This document shows, piece after piece, positions 17,280 through 27,256 of a stretch of 64,000 bases of DNA. The stretch's first letter is position 1. Every line of letters begins with the position of its first letter. Origin of the DNA: Bradyrhizobium jicamae (lineage in GTDB: Bacteria > Pseudomonadota > Alphaproteobacteria > Rhizobiales > Xanthobacteraceae); NCBI RefSeq assembly GCF_018130695.1, contig NZ_JAFCJX010000035.1, forward strand, positions 1 to 64,000. The letters run 5' to 3'. The notes beneath the pieces were generated by a model. It made no database searches. It was given only the letters and a program-made list of their open reading frames with translations, and had not been told where the DNA came from. A program made the position numbers and the translations under genes.

Positions 17280-18488
17280 TTATTTCTTCACCAGCGGGCA
17301 GCGCGAGATGTCCAGCGACTGGAACGCCTCATTGCCCGGCACGGTCGCGAGCAGCTTGTAGTCGTCCCAGCGGCCCTTCGACTCCGACGGCTTCTTCACC
17401 TCGAACAGGTACATGTCGTGCACCATGCGGCCGTCGTCGCGGATCTTGCCGTTCCTGGCGAACATGTCGTTGATCGGGGTCTCCTTCATCAGCTTCATGA
17501 CCGCGGCCGCATCCGTGGTGCCGGCAGCCTTCACGGACTTCAGATAATGCAGCACGGAGGAATAGACGCCGGCCTGCGCCGAGGTCGGCACCCGCCCCTT
17601 GTTGCGCTCCATGAAGCGTTTTGAGAAGGCGCGGCTGTCGTCGTTGAGATCCCAATAGAAGGCTTCGGCGAGCAAGAGACCCTGCGCGGTTTCGAGCCCG
17701 ACGCTGTCGATGTCGGTGACGAAGGCGAGCAGCGGCGAGATTTTCTGGCCGCCCTTGGTGATGCCGAACTCGGCGCCCTGCTTGATCGCGTTGATAGTGT
17801 CGCCACCGGCATTGGCAAGCCCGATCACCTTGGCCTTGGAGGACTGCGCCTGCAGCAGGAAGGAGGAGAAATCGGACGTGTTGAGCGGATGCCGCACGCT
17901 GCCGAGCACCTTGCCGCCGGACTTCACCACGACATTGGTGGTGTCCTTTTCCAGATCCTGGCCGAACGCGTAGTCTGCGGTGAGGAAGAACCAGCTGTCG
18001 AGGCCGGACTTCACCGCAGCAAGGCCCGTGACATTGGCCTGCGCAAAGGTGTCGAACACATAATGCACGGTGTAGGGGCCGCAGGCCTCGTTGGTGAGGC
18101 GGATCGAGCCCGGGCCGTTGAAGATTACGATCTTGCCCCGCGCCTTGGCGATCTCGCCGGCGGCGAGCGCCGTTGCCGACGCCGCGACGTCAAAGATCAT
18201 CTCGACGCCCTGGTTGTCGAGCATGTCGCGCGCGATGTTGGCGGCGAGATCGGCCTTGTTGAGATGATCGGCGACCACAATCTCGACCTTGCGGCCGAGC
18301 ACTTCGCCGCCAAAATCCTCCACCGCCATCTTGGCGGCGAGCTCGCTGCCGGGGCCGGTGATGTCGGCATAGAGGCTCGACATGTCGAGGATGCCGCCGA
18401 GCTTGAGTGGAGGCTTGCCTTGCGCCAGCGCCGCCGTGGCCGAGATCGCAAACACGCCAGCCAATGCACCGGCCAAAACTCGCTTCAT
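17280..18488 (-). CDS. ABC transporter substrate-binding protein (branched-chain amino-acid/HAAT type)
   Basis: A 402-residue periplasmic binding protein of the LivJ-like family. A signal peptide (MKRVLAGALAGVFAISATAALA) is followed by the type I fold start LKLGGILDMSSLYADITGPGS. The ATG at 18488 is chosen because GGGAGG lies seven bases upstream. In Bradyrhizobium such proteins often bind aromatic or acyl acids rather than amino acids. No permease or ATPase genes are nearby. The operon partners are a crotonase and a VOC protein, which suggests uptake of the compound these enzymes process; this is inference. Confidence 0.92.
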   Translation of the reverse strand: MKRVLAGALAGVFAISATAALAQGKPPLKLGGILDMSSLYADITGPGSELAAKMAVEDFGGEVLGRKVEIVVADHLNKADLAANIARDMLDNQGVEMIFDVAASATALAAGEIAKARGKIVIFNGPGSIRLTNEACGPYTVHYVFDTFAQANVTGLAAVKSGLDSWFFLTADYAFGQDLEKDTTNVVVKSGGKVLGSVRHPLNTSDFSSFLLQAQSSKAKVIGLANAGGDTINAIKQGAEFGITKGGQKISPLLAFVTDIDSVGLETAQGLLLAEAFYWDLNDDSRAFSKRFMERNKGRVPTSAQAGVYSSVLHYLKSVKAAGTTDAAAVMKLMKETPINDMFARNGKIRDDGRMVHDMYLFEVKKPSESKGRWDDYKLLATVPGNEAFQSLDISRCPLVKK

Positions 18489-18626
18489 CCAAAGCCTCCC
18501 TTGATTGACGGACCTCGTTCGCTCAGGGTCCGTTTCGAGGGCAGGATCATGCCGCATGGCCTGCACTGCAGCAAGCCACAGCGACAGCGATGAATTTTCC
18601 GCTAGCCGGGATGAGGCCGTGCGAGA

Positions 18627-21600
18627 TCAAAGATGCAGATCGGCGACCGGGTGATACGTCGTGCCGGACGGCAGGCCGAGATACAGCATTTTCAGGCCGT
18701 ATTGCTCGGCGAATGCCGTTGCCGTCGAATCCATGATGATCGCCCCGCTCAGGTCCAGATGGATCGCCGGGCGCGTGATGCTTCCGAGCGTCACGGCGGG
18801 CGCAGTCGTCTCGTTGATCTCGAGCGCGTTGAACGCGGCGGTGACCGACGACAGCGAGGCCGCGTTGCCGGCGAGGTCGACCACGCTTGCGCCATTCGCG
18901 GCGAAGCCGGTGACGGCGAGCGAGGCGGCGCGATTGGACGCGCCCACGATGTGATCGAACACCAGCTTCGAGGGATCGCCGAGCAGCGCGGTGGCGGCGG
19001 CATCGTAGAGAGCCGTGCCGCCATCGTTCAGCGTCAGGCTCGGCACGCCGCCGCCGACGCGGACTGCCTCGTTGAAATCGAGCGTCAGCTGAACCAGCGA
19101 GCCCGTCGCCGCCACACCGCCGGACGGCGTCGCGGTGATGGCGTCCAGATGCGGCGCTGACGTGTCGAGCGTGAAGGTCAGGCTCGAGAGCGCGCTGACA
19201 TTGCCGGCGGCGTCGACCTCCTGCACCGTCACGGTGTGCACGCCATCGGTGGTGAAGACCGGCGCGACGCTCGAGAAGCTCGACGCGCCGTCAGCCTTGA
19301 AGCGCAGCGTGTCGGCTGCATCGAACTTGATGTAGTCGATCTGCGCATTGCTGGTGATGTGGTCGGTGGCCGAGACGCCGGTATCGCGGTGCAAGGCCAG
19401 CGTCGGCGCCGACGGCGCCTTGGTATCGCCCGTGAGGTTGATGGTGCCGCTCGCGGCACCGGCGTTGCCGGCGACATCGGTATAGCTCGACGCATTGACC
19501 TGCACCGAGCCTGCTTCGGTGTCGGTCACGTCGGGCGTGAAGATCGCGGTGTAGATGTCCTGCCCTGAGCCATTGACGCCGACATGGGCGAGGCTGCCGA
19601 GCGCACCACCATGGACCGCGACATCGCCGAGCGCAAAACCCGCGACCGCCTCCGAGAAGGTGAAGGTCATCAGCGCCGCATCGCCCGCATGCAACACGGT
19701 ATGATCAGCCGCCACCGACACCGTCGGCGCATGGGTGTCGCCGCCGATCGTGGCCGTGTTGCTCGCCGTTCCGGCATTGCCGGCCGCGTCGCTGTAGCTC
19801 GCGGCGATGATCCGGACCGAGCCCGCCAGCGTATCGTTCACGTCGGGCGCAAACGTCGCCGTGTAGATATCCTGGCCCGCGCCGTTGAGGCCGACATGGA
19901 CGAGATTGCTCAGCGCGCCGCCGGTGACCGCGGCATCGCCGAGCGCAAAGCCGGTGACTGCCTCCGAGAAAGTGAAGGTCACGGTCGCGTTCTGGCCGGC
20001 CAGCACCGTGGCCGGGTTGATTGCGACCGAGGCCGTCGGCGCCTTGGTGTCGCCAGTAAAGCTGATCGTGCCGCTCGCCGCGCCCGAATTGCCGGCGACG
20101 TCGGTGTATGTCGACGCCGCGACCTGCACCGAGCCTGCCTCGTTGTTGCTTTCGTCGGGCGTGAAGGTTGCCGTGTAGACGTCCTGGCCGGACCCGTTGA
20201 CGCCGGTATGGATGAGATTGCCGAGCGCGCCACCGTGTACGGTGACGTCACCGAGCGCAAAGCCTGTGACCGCCTCGGAGAAGGTGAAGGTCACCTGCGC
20301 CGTCTGCCCCGCCAGCAGCGTGCCGTGATCGGCCGAGACCGACACGGTCGGCGCCTGCGTGTCGCCATCGAGGGTCGCGGCATTGCTCGCCGCGCCGGCA
20401 TTGCCGGCTGAGTCGCTATATTCAGCCGCGTTGACCTGCACCGAGCCGGTCTCGGTGTTGCTGACATCGGGGACGAAGCTCGCGGTGTAGATGTCCTGAC
20501 CCGAACCGTTGAGCCCGACATGGATGAGATTGGTCAGCGTGCCGCCGTGAACCGTCGTATCGGTCACCAGGAAGCCGGTGATCGTCTCCGAGAAGGCGAA
20601 GGTCACGACAGAGTTCTGTCCGGCCAGCACGCTGTCCGGAGTCATCGTCACCGTCACGCTGGGCGAGAGCGTGTCGCCGGTGAAGTTGACGGAGTTGCTG
20701 GCCGCGCCGGCGTTGCCGGCAGAGTCGGCATAGCCTGACGTATTGACCTGCACCGACCCGGTCCCGGCGTTGGTCGCATCGGGCGTGAAGGTCGCAGTGT
20801 AGATGTCTTGACCTGCGCCATTGACGCCGGTGTGGACGAGATTGCCGAGCGCGCCGCCGCTCACGGCCACATCGCCGAGCGCGAAACCGGAGACTGCCTC
20901 GGAGAAGGTGAAGGTCACCACCGCAGTCTGGCCGGCGAGCAGCGCGGTATGGTCCGCCGCGATCGAGACCGTCGGCGCCAGCGTGTCGCCGCTGAAATTG
21001 ATCGCCGAGCTCGCCGCGCCGGAATTGCCGGCGATGTCGGTATAGCTGGACGTATTGACCTGCACCGATCCGGTCTCGGCATTGGCCGCATCGGGCGTGA
21101 AGGTCGCGGTGTAGACATCCTGCCCGGAGCCGTTGACGCCGACATGGACGAGATGGTCGAGCGCTCCGCCGCTCACCGCGACATCGCCCAGCGCAAAGCC
21201 GCTCACCGCCTCGGAGAAGGTGAAGGTGACGGTCGAGGTCTGCCCGGCCTGCAGCGTGGTCCGATCGGCCGCGATCGACACCGTCGGCGCCAGCGTATCG
21301 CCGGTGAAGCTCACCATTGCGCTCGCCGCGCCGGCATTGCCGGCGGCGTCGGCATAGCTCGATGCATTGACCTGCACCGAACCCGCTTCGGCATCGCTCG
21401 CATCGGGCGTGAACACGGCGGTGTAGACGTCCTGATGCGATCCGTTGAGCCCGACATGCACGAGATTGCCGAGTGCGCCGCCGCTCACCGCGACATCGCC
21501 GAGCGCAAAGCCGGTCACCGCCTCGGAGAAGGTGAAGGTGACGGTCGAGGTCTGCCCGGCCAGCAGCGCGGTCGTATCAGCCGCAACCGACACTGTCGGC

Positions 21601-24600
21601 GCGATGGCGTCGACCTGCAGATGGAGGTCGGCGGCCGCGTTGTCGAGCACGGCATCCTGCCCTGAGGGATCCTTGATCGTGCCGCCATTGAGCGCGACGC
21701 CCTGCACCTGCAGATCGGCCGAGCTGTCGCCGTCCTGCACGGTATAGCTGAACACCAGTGCCTGCGAGCCGCTGCCGCTGACATAGCCGGCGACCTTGCC
21801 GTCACTGAGCTGCAGCTCCGGCGTACCCGTCACGCTCACCGCATTGTTGAAGCCGAGCGTGATGGTGACGACCTTGCCGGTGTTCAGCAGCGTCAAATGA
21901 TTGGTCGTATCAGATGTGACCGAGGTGATGCTCGCCTGCGACCGTATCTCCAGATGCGGCGACGCCGAACCATCGGAGGCGAGGATCAGCGAGGCGGCCG
22001 AAGCCCCCGACCCAAAGCTGAGATTCAACGACGCCAGCGTGGTGCCGGCGCTGTTCTTCACCAGCAGCACACCGTTCGAATAAGACAGCGTGTCCGTTGC
22101 GTCATAGGCGATGCCAGCGAAGTCGATGGTGTCGCCGCCGGAAAAGCCGGTGATCGACGTGCCGAACGACATGCCCGAGAAGGCCGCCGCATCGAGCACG
22201 AGCTTGTCGGTGGTGCCGGCTGTGAAGGCAATCGCGCCCGTTCCCGCCGCGCCACTGGCCGCGAGCTCGAGGATCGCGCCCTCGATCACCGTGCCGCCCG
22301 AATAGGTGTTGTGCGCCGACAGCACCAGCCGCCCGCCGCCGGTCACCTCGACATCGCCAGCGGTCGTGCCATCCGAGATCACGCCGCTCTGGATCACCGT
22401 CTCGCCGGCCGCGACGTTGAAGATGGGATCGCCGGCAACGGTGATGTTGTGGGTCTGGGTAAAGCCGTCGGTGAAGCTGATGCCGGTGCCGTCGCCGAGC
22501 TTCAGCACGCTGGTGACCGCGCCGAGATTGACGTTGGCCGAGATCGAAATCACGGTCCCGCTGCCGCTGACCGCCGTGTTGCCGGTGAAGCTATTGCTGC
22601 CGCCGAGAACGACGGTGCCGCCGCCGCTGATGAGCAGCCCGCCGGTGCCGGCATTTCCGCCGGTGCCGCCACTGCCGCTCTGGTCCGCGATGTCGTTGGC
22701 AACCGTCAGCGTCTCGCCGCTCGCCGGCGTGAAGCTGAGATTGTTGTTGCCCTGGATGAAGATGCCGGAGCCGTACGCCGCGCCGCTGGCCTGGCCGGCG
22801 CCATTGGTGCCGCCCTTGATGGCGTTGAAGCCCGAATCGTTCGACAGCGAGCCGCCCTTGAAGATCAGCGAGCCGCCCTGCTCGACAAAGACCGTGCCGC
22901 CGGCGCCAAGACCACCGCCGCCAACCGTGCTGGTGCCGTCTCCGCCACCGAAGCCACCCGTGCCACTGACACCGCCACCGCCGCCGAAGCCACCATCGGC
23001 GCCATAGCCACCGCCACCGCCGAAGCCGCCATTGCCGAACGCGCCGCCGCCACCGCCGTAACCGCCATCGCCGCCGTCAGCCGCATCGGCGCCGCCGATG
23101 CCACCGCCCGCGCCGTGCGCGCGGTTATTGCTGCCGTAGAAGCCACCCGCACCGCCGCCACCGCCATTGGCGCCGCCCGTTCCGCCATACCAGTAAAGAA
23201 TCGTCCCGTTCCCGTACGGGATCAGGTAGCCGTCGACTCCCTTACCGCCGCCGTCGGCGTTGGGGACAATGCCGGCCGAACCGTTCTGGAACGCAGCCGA
23301 GTTCGCGCCCTGCGCGCCAAGGCCGATGCCGCCGCCGCTGCTGTTTCCGCCCTTGCCGCCCATGCCGCCGCCGCCGCCGAAGCCGTCGACGTTGTAGGCG
23401 GTCGCGGTGCTGCCGGTTCCGCCGTTGCCGCCGATCGCGGCGCTGTTGTGGAAGGTGACGTTGTCGATCGTGGCACTGCCGTTCGACGAGACGAACAGCG
23501 CGCCGCCAAGCCCGGCGCCGCCGCCACCGCCGCCACTTATGACGCCGCCGCCGGCCGCGACGGTGTTCTGGATGGTCAGGTTCTCGAGATTGAGGTTGCC
23601 CGCATAGACGAAGAAGCCGCGCTGGGCGTTGAGGCCGTCGATCGTGTACGTGCCGCCATGACCATCGCTGCCGTTGATCGTGACGGTCGACCCGCTCAGG
23701 AGATTAAGCGCGTACAGCTCCGACGTCAGGCTGAAATTCGCGGTGACGTTGATCGTGTAGTTGGCATTCGAGGCGGCGTTCTGTCCGCCGGAGTCAATCT
23801 GCAGAATCGCGGCATTGAGCTCGGCGACGTTGGAGACGTTGAAGACCCGCGTCGAGACGATCTGCACGATCGTTCCGCCACCCGCATCCTGCGAGAGCTG
23901 GAAGCGGGCGCCGCCGTCGAGCCCGCTCAAGGTCAGTGTGTCGGTCGTGGTGCCGTTCGAGACCGACAGCGTATTGCCGGACAGGCTGACCGTGTTCAGC
24001 GACGGGTTCTGGGTGTTGTACTGCAGCCCGGTCAGGTCGATCGACTGGCCGGGATTGAAATTCGCGATCGTGTTGCCGAAGCTGTTGCCGGTCAGCGCGG
24101 CATTGTCGATCTTCAGCGTGCCGACGATGCCCGTCGTGAACGAGATGCTGCCCGTTCCGGCTGCGCCTGTTGTGGTGAGCCACATCGTGCCCGAAGAGAT
24201 CGTCGTACTGCCGTAGCTGTTGGCATGGCCAAGCACGAGCGTGCCGCCGCCATCGATGCCGAGATTGCCGCTGCCGGTGACGAGCGCGGTGTCGGTGACG
24301 GTCATGCCGTTCGCGATCGACAGGAGCGAGTTGCCGGAGACCGAGATCGTGTCGTCGAAAATGCCGCCCGTCGTCAGCGACAGATGCCCGCCGTTCAGGC
24401 CGAGCGTGCCATTGAGCCCCGAGAACTGCCCAAGGCCGAGTTGCAACATGCCCGCGCCGCTCAGCGTGAACGTGCCGGAGCCGCTGATCGTGCCGGTGTC
24501 GACGAGCGTGCCGGACGAGACGTCGAAGGTGCCGCCGCCTCCGCTCAGTTGAATCGCGTGCGTGAAGGTGTAGCCGCCGGTCGTGGTCAGCGTGCCGCCA

Positions 24601-26126
24601 TTGAGGATCAGCGCGCTTGCCGTGCCGCCGATATTGTTGTCGGCGGTGATCGAGACGACATTGCCGCCGTCGATCTGGGTGCCGCCGACATAGCTGTTCG
24701 CACCCGTCAGCGTGAGCGTGCCGCCGCCGGACACCTCGAGCTTTCCGGTCGTGCCGCTGCCGCTGATGCCGCGCTCGTCATAGATGGTATCGCCGATCGT
24801 GAGTGTCGTGACGGTATCCAGGCCGGTCCCATGCGAGGAGAACACCGTGTGCGTCGGCGTGACGACCATCGTGCCCTGGATGAAGATGTCGCCATAGGCC
24901 GAGCCATCGCCCGCGCCGTTGGCGCCGGTGCCGCCGGTTTCGGTCGCATCCGCCAAGGTGCCACCGATGACGGTGAGCTGGCCGCCCTGCTGCACGAAGA
25001 TGTCGCCGCCGAGGCCGGCGCCGCCGCCACCGCCACCGGCGAGCGAGCCGCTGCCGCCGCCGAATCCGCCGGCGCCGACCGTGCCGTCCGAACCGCCGCC
25101 ACCACCGCCAAATCCGCCATTGCCGCCGCTGTGCGCGTAGCCGCTGCCGCTGCCGGAGCCGCCACCGCCGCCACCGAAACCACCGTCGCCGCCGGCGAAG
25201 ATGCCGCCGCCGCCGCCACCACCGACGCCGCCGTCGCCGCCGAAGCCAAGCAGGGTGCCGCCGGGACCGCCGCCGACCGAGTTGGCGCCACCGATGCCGC
25301 CGCCGCCGCCTCCGACGCCGCCGCCACCGCCGCCGCCATCGGCGCCGCCGCTCGCATGCGCGCCATAACCGGAGCCGCCGTAATTGTCGGCGCCCTGCCC
25401 GCCGCCCGCGCCGACCACCGTTGCCGGCGTGCCGCCGGCGCTCGACGCGCCGGTCGAGGGATGCTGGCTGTCCGAGCCGGCCTCGCTGTAGCCGGTGCCG
25501 CCAATGCCGTGATAGCCGAAATAATCCTGGCCGCCGAAGCCGCCACCACCACCGCCGCCGCCATTGCCGGCACCGCCATCGGCGCCGATACCGCCACCGC
25601 CGCCACCGCCGCCGAGCGGATCGACCGCGCCGCCATCGCCACCCTTGGCGGTGTTGCTGCCGAAATTGACGTTGATGAGCGTGACATCGGCATTCGCACC
25701 GACGAACAATCCGCCGCCGAGACCGGCACCCCCGCCACCACCGCCGGTGCCGCCATTGCCGCCGCTCGCGACCGCATTGACGATGGTCAGATTCTTGAAC
25801 GTGACTGTGCCGGAGACGACGACAAAACCTTGATAGCCGCGCGCGTCGATGACGTCGTTGTAGTTTTGCAAGCCGCCGAAGTGATTGTTGTAGTCGGAGT
25901 TGCCGTCGAACGTCAGCGTCGAGCCGCTCATCAGGTTGATGGCGGGCAAATCGTCCAGCAGCTGCAAGGTGCGCGCGCCCGACGAGAGCGAGAAATTGAT
26001 GATGTAGTCGGTGTTCGCGGCGGCCATGCCGCCACCGACGCTGATCGCCTCAATTGCCGTGTAGAGCTGGAGATAATCGTGGAGCGGATCGCTGGTCGTC
26101 AGCGTCAGGACAACGGGGCTAGACAC
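18627..26126 (-). CDS. giant repetitive surface/secreted protein with Gly-rich beta-helix modules and seven Ig-like repeats
   Basis: About 2,499 residues. Two similar modules (about 1-755 and 760-1290) each contain a beta-helix entry (LMSGSTLTFDG, LLSGSTVTING), a Gly-rich low-complexity region, and autotransporter-type PATR repeats (GGTLTLTGANSYVGGT, GGTVVLGGSNSFTGNT). Residues 1508-2235 are seven Ig-like repeats of exactly 104 residues, each with APTVS, FTFSEAVTGF, NGSGQDVYTA and AGNAGAAS elements. Two different Ig-like domains close the protein. There is no signal peptide and no beta-barrel, so type I secretion with a C-terminal signal is the best guess. GTG at 26126 has GAGG upstream; TTG at 26141 is the alternative. 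Role: probably adhesion or biofilm. Confidence 0.85.
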   Translation of the reverse strand: MSSPVVLTLTTSDPLHDYLQLYTAIEAISVGGGMAAANTDYIINFSLSSGARTLQLLDDLPAINLMSGSTLTFDGNSDYNNHFGGLQNYNDVIDARGYQGFVVVSGTVTFKNLTIVNAVASGGNGGTGGGGGGAGLGGGLFVGANADVTLINVNFGSNTAKGGDGGAVDPLGGGGGGGGIGADGGAGNGGGGGGGGFGGQDYFGYHGIGGTGYSEAGSDSQHPSTGASSAGGTPATVVGAGGGQGADNYGGSGYGAHASGGADGGGGGGGVGGGGGGIGGANSVGGGPGGTLLGFGGDGGVGGGGGGGIFAGGDGGFGGGGGGSGSGSGYAHSGGNGGFGGGGGGSDGTVGAGGFGGGSGSLAGGGGGGAGLGGDIFVQQGGQLTVIGGTLADATETGGTGANGAGDGSAYGDIFIQGTMVVTPTHTVFSSHGTGLDTVTTLTIGDTIYDERGISGSGTTGKLEVSGGGTLTLTGANSYVGGTQIDGGNVVSITADNNIGGTASALILNGGTLTTTGGYTFTHAIQLSGGGGTFDVSSGTLVDTGTISGSGTFTLSGAGMLQLGLGQFSGLNGTLGLNGGHLSLTTGGIFDDTISVSGNSLLSIANGMTVTDTALVTGSGNLGIDGGGTLVLGHANSYGSTTISSGTMWLTTTGAAGTGSISFTTGIVGTLKIDNAALTGNSFGNTIANFNPGQSIDLTGLQYNTQNPSLNTVSLSGNTLSVSNGTTTDTLTLSGLDGGARFQLSQDAGGGTIVQIVSTRVFNVSNVAELNAAILQIDSGGQNAASNANYTINVTANFSLTSELYALNLLSGSTVTINGSDGHGGTYTIDGLNAQRGFFVYAGNLNLENLTIQNTVAAGGGVISGGGGGGAGLGGALFVSSNGSATIDNVTFHNSAAIGGNGGTGSTATAYNVDGFGGGGGMGGKGGNSSGGGIGLGAQGANSAAFQNGSAGIVPNADGGGKGVDGYLIPYGNGTILYWYGGTGGANGGGGGAGGFYGSNNRAHGAGGGIGGADAADGGDGGYGGGGGAFGNGGFGGGGGYGADGGFGGGGGVSGTGGFGGGDGTSTVGGGGLGAGGTVFVEQGGSLIFKGGSLSNDSGFNAIKGGTNGAGQASGAAYGSGIFIQGNNNLSFTPASGETLTVANDIADQSGSGGTGGNAGTGGLLISGGGTVVLGGSNSFTGNTAVSGSGTVISISANVNLGAVTSVLKLGDGTGISFTDGFTQTHNITVAGDPIFNVAAGETVIQSGVISDGTTAGDVEVTGGGRLVLSAHNTYSGGTVIEGAILELAASGAAGTGAIAFTAGTTDKLVLDAAAFSGMSFGTSITGFSGGDTIDFAGIAYDATDTLSYSNGVLLVKNSAGTTLASLNLSFGSGASAASLILASDGSASPHLEIRSQASITSVTSDTTNHLTLLNTGKVVTITLGFNNAVSVTGTPELQLSDGKVAGYVSGSGSQALVFSYTVQDGDSSADLQVQGVALNGGTIKDPSGQDAVLDNAAADLHLQVDAIAPTVSVAADTTALLAGQTSTVTFTFSEAVTGFALGDVAVSGGALGNLVHVGLNGSHQDVYTAVFTPDASDAEAGSVQVNASSYADAAGNAGAASAMVSFTGDTLAPTVSIAADRTTLQAGQTSTVTFTFSEAVSGFALGDVAVSGGALDHLVHVGVNGSGQDVYTATFTPDAANAETGSVQVNTSSYTDIAGNSGAASSAINFSGDTLAPTVSIAADHTALLAGQTAVVTFTFSEAVSGFALGDVAVSGGALGNLVHTGVNGAGQDIYTATFTPDATNAGTGSVQVNTSGYADSAGNAGAASNSVNFTGDTLSPSVTVTMTPDSVLAGQNSVVTFAFSETITGFLVTDTTVHGGTLTNLIHVGLNGSGQDIYTASFVPDVSNTETGSVQVNAAEYSDSAGNAGAASNAATLDGDTQAPTVSVSADHGTLLAGQTAQVTFTFSEAVTGFALGDVTVHGGALGNLIHTGVNGSGQDVYTATFTPDESNNEAGSVQVAASTYTDVAGNSGAASGTISFTGDTKAPTASVAINPATVLAGQNATVTFTFSEAVTGFALGDAAVTGGALSNLVHVGLNGAGQDIYTATFAPDVNDTLAGSVRIIAASYSDAAGNAGTASNTATIGGDTHAPTVSVAADHTVLHAGDAALMTFTFSEAVAGFALGDVAVHGGALGSLAHVGVNGSGQDIYTAIFTPDVTDTEAGSVQVNASSYTDVAGNAGAASGTINLTGDTKAPSAPTLALHRDTGVSATDHITSNAQIDYIKFDAADTLRFKADGASSFSSVAPVFTTDGVHTVTVQEVDAAGNVSALSSLTFTLDTSAPHLDAITATPSGGVAATGSLVQLTLDFNEAVRVGGGVPSLTLNDGGTALYDAAATALLGDPSKLVFDHIVGASNRAASLAVTGFAANGASVVDLAGNAASLSSVTAAFNALEINETTAPAVTLGSITRPAIHLDLSGAIIMDSTATAFAEQYGLKMLYLGLPSGTTYHPVADLHL
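19422..21605 (-). repeat. seven tandem 312-bp units encoding Ig-like domains
   Basis: Unit borders, marked by the codons for GDT or its equivalent, fall at 19422, 19734, 20046, 20358, 20670, 20982, 21294 and 21606. That is seven intervals of exactly 312 bp without any indel. Sequence identity between units is high but not complete. Confidence 0.95.
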
Positions 26127-26414
26127 CAGGCACCTCGGCAATATGCGCGCGAGCGCGACGGCGATTCATCGCCAGAAACAATTGCCGGTTAATTAGCTTG
26201 CGTCGCAAGTCATTGGCAACACTAATGAATTCTCATTCCGCGCACGATTTGCGGGATGGTGAATCGGCGCATGCGAAACAAGCCGAAACGCGTGCGCGTG
26301 ATGAGAAGTTTGGTGTGTGCGTTCGGCTCTGGCTCGTTGACGGAGTTTTCGCCAGACTGCGTTCGTGATGATCACGCTGCACCGAATGAAGCACGCGAGA
26401 GTGACGAGCAAAGC

Positions 26415-27200
26415 ATGATGCGTTCACGCGATGGAGCAAAGCGTCATGGCCGACGTATCCTCATGATGACGGCATGCATGCTCGCGATGCCTGCGTCCAT
26501 CGGACGGAGCGAAGCGGCGGGCTGCAATTTCGACGTACAAGGCGCAGGCCGCGTCGCAGCCGTCGTCGATGCGCGGAGCTTTCGTCTCGACGATGGCAGC
26601 GAGGTGCGCCTCGTCGGCATCGAGGTGCCGGACAAGGCGAAGGCGAACGCGGCGCTGTCGACGCTGCTCGTCGGCCGCGACGTGACACTGCGCGGCAGCG
26701 ACGACACGCCGGACCGTTACGGCCGCCAGGGTGCGTTCGCCTACGTCGCCGAAACGCTGGTTCAGGGCGAGCTCCTGAAGCAGGGTCTCGCGCTGGTTTC
26801 CACCGAGATCGCCGACAAGGACTGCGCGGCCGCCCTGATGGCCGCGGAGGCCGAGGCGCGGCAGGGCAAAAGGGGAACCTGGGCCGAGTCCACCGTCATA
26901 AAAAACGCGGAAAGTCCGGGCGATATTTTGGCCGGGATCGGGCGCTTTACGGTGGTCGAGGGCAGGGTTTTGTCCGTGCGGCAAGCAGGGGCGACGACCT
27001 ATCTGAATTTTGGCCGAAACTGGACACAGGACTTTGCCGCGACTATTTCAAGGCGCATAGTCCCTGCCTTCGAGGCGGCCGGGCTTGCGCCTAAATCCCT
27101 CGAGAATCGCAGGATTCGGGTCCGCGGCTGGGTGGAAGCGCGAAACGGGCCGCGAATCGAGTTGCTCCGGGTGGGGCAAGTGGAAGTGTTGGGGAACTAG
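26415..27200 (+). CDS. exported thermonuclease-like (SNase-fold) protein
   Basis: A 261-residue protein with an N-terminal signal (RRILMMTACMLAMPAS) and a TNase-like OB-fold domain. RVAAVVDARSFRLDDG and VRLVGIEVPD match the substrate-strand region of staphylococcal nuclease, and DRYGRQGAFAYV matches the later catalytic segment. The canonical Arg-Glu-Arg triad appears only partly kept, so activity is uncertain. The start is ATG at 26415 or 26418; a longer frame to 26256 lacks support. About 290 bp separate it from the divergent giant gene, with no gene in between. Confidence 0.72.
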   Translation: MMRSRDGAKRHGRRILMMTACMLAMPASIGRSEAAGCNFDVQGAGRVAAVVDARSFRLDDGSEVRLVGIEVPDKAKANAALSTLLVGRDVTLRGSDDTPDRYGRQGAFAYVAETLVQGELLKQGLALVSTEIADKDCAAALMAAEAEARQGKRGTWAESTVIKNAESPGDILAGIGRFTVVEGRVLSVRQAGATTYLNFGRNWTQDFAATISRRIVPAFEAAGLAPKSLENRRIRVRGWVEARNGPRIELLRVGQVEVLGN

Positions 27201-27256
27201 CTTTCAGGCGATTGTGGGTTTTTGAATTGATTGAGCGTGCAGGACGGCGCCAGGGA

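Noticed and set aside
15918..17624. 568-codon plus-strand open frame opposite the VOC, crotonase and binding-protein genes
   Set aside because: Runs across three real minus-strand genes and has no recognisable domain.
19422..21605. Regular 312-bp spacing as a possible CRISPR or satellite array
   Set aside because: Unit length is far above CRISPR repeats and the whole array is open reading frame encoding Ig-like domains.
21897..26192. Open frame of 1,431 codons on the plus strand opposite the giant protein gene
   Set aside because: Made by GCC/GGC-rich repeats read backwards; Ala/Arg-rich without domains, while the minus strand shows recognisable beta-helix, PATR and Ig-like motifs.
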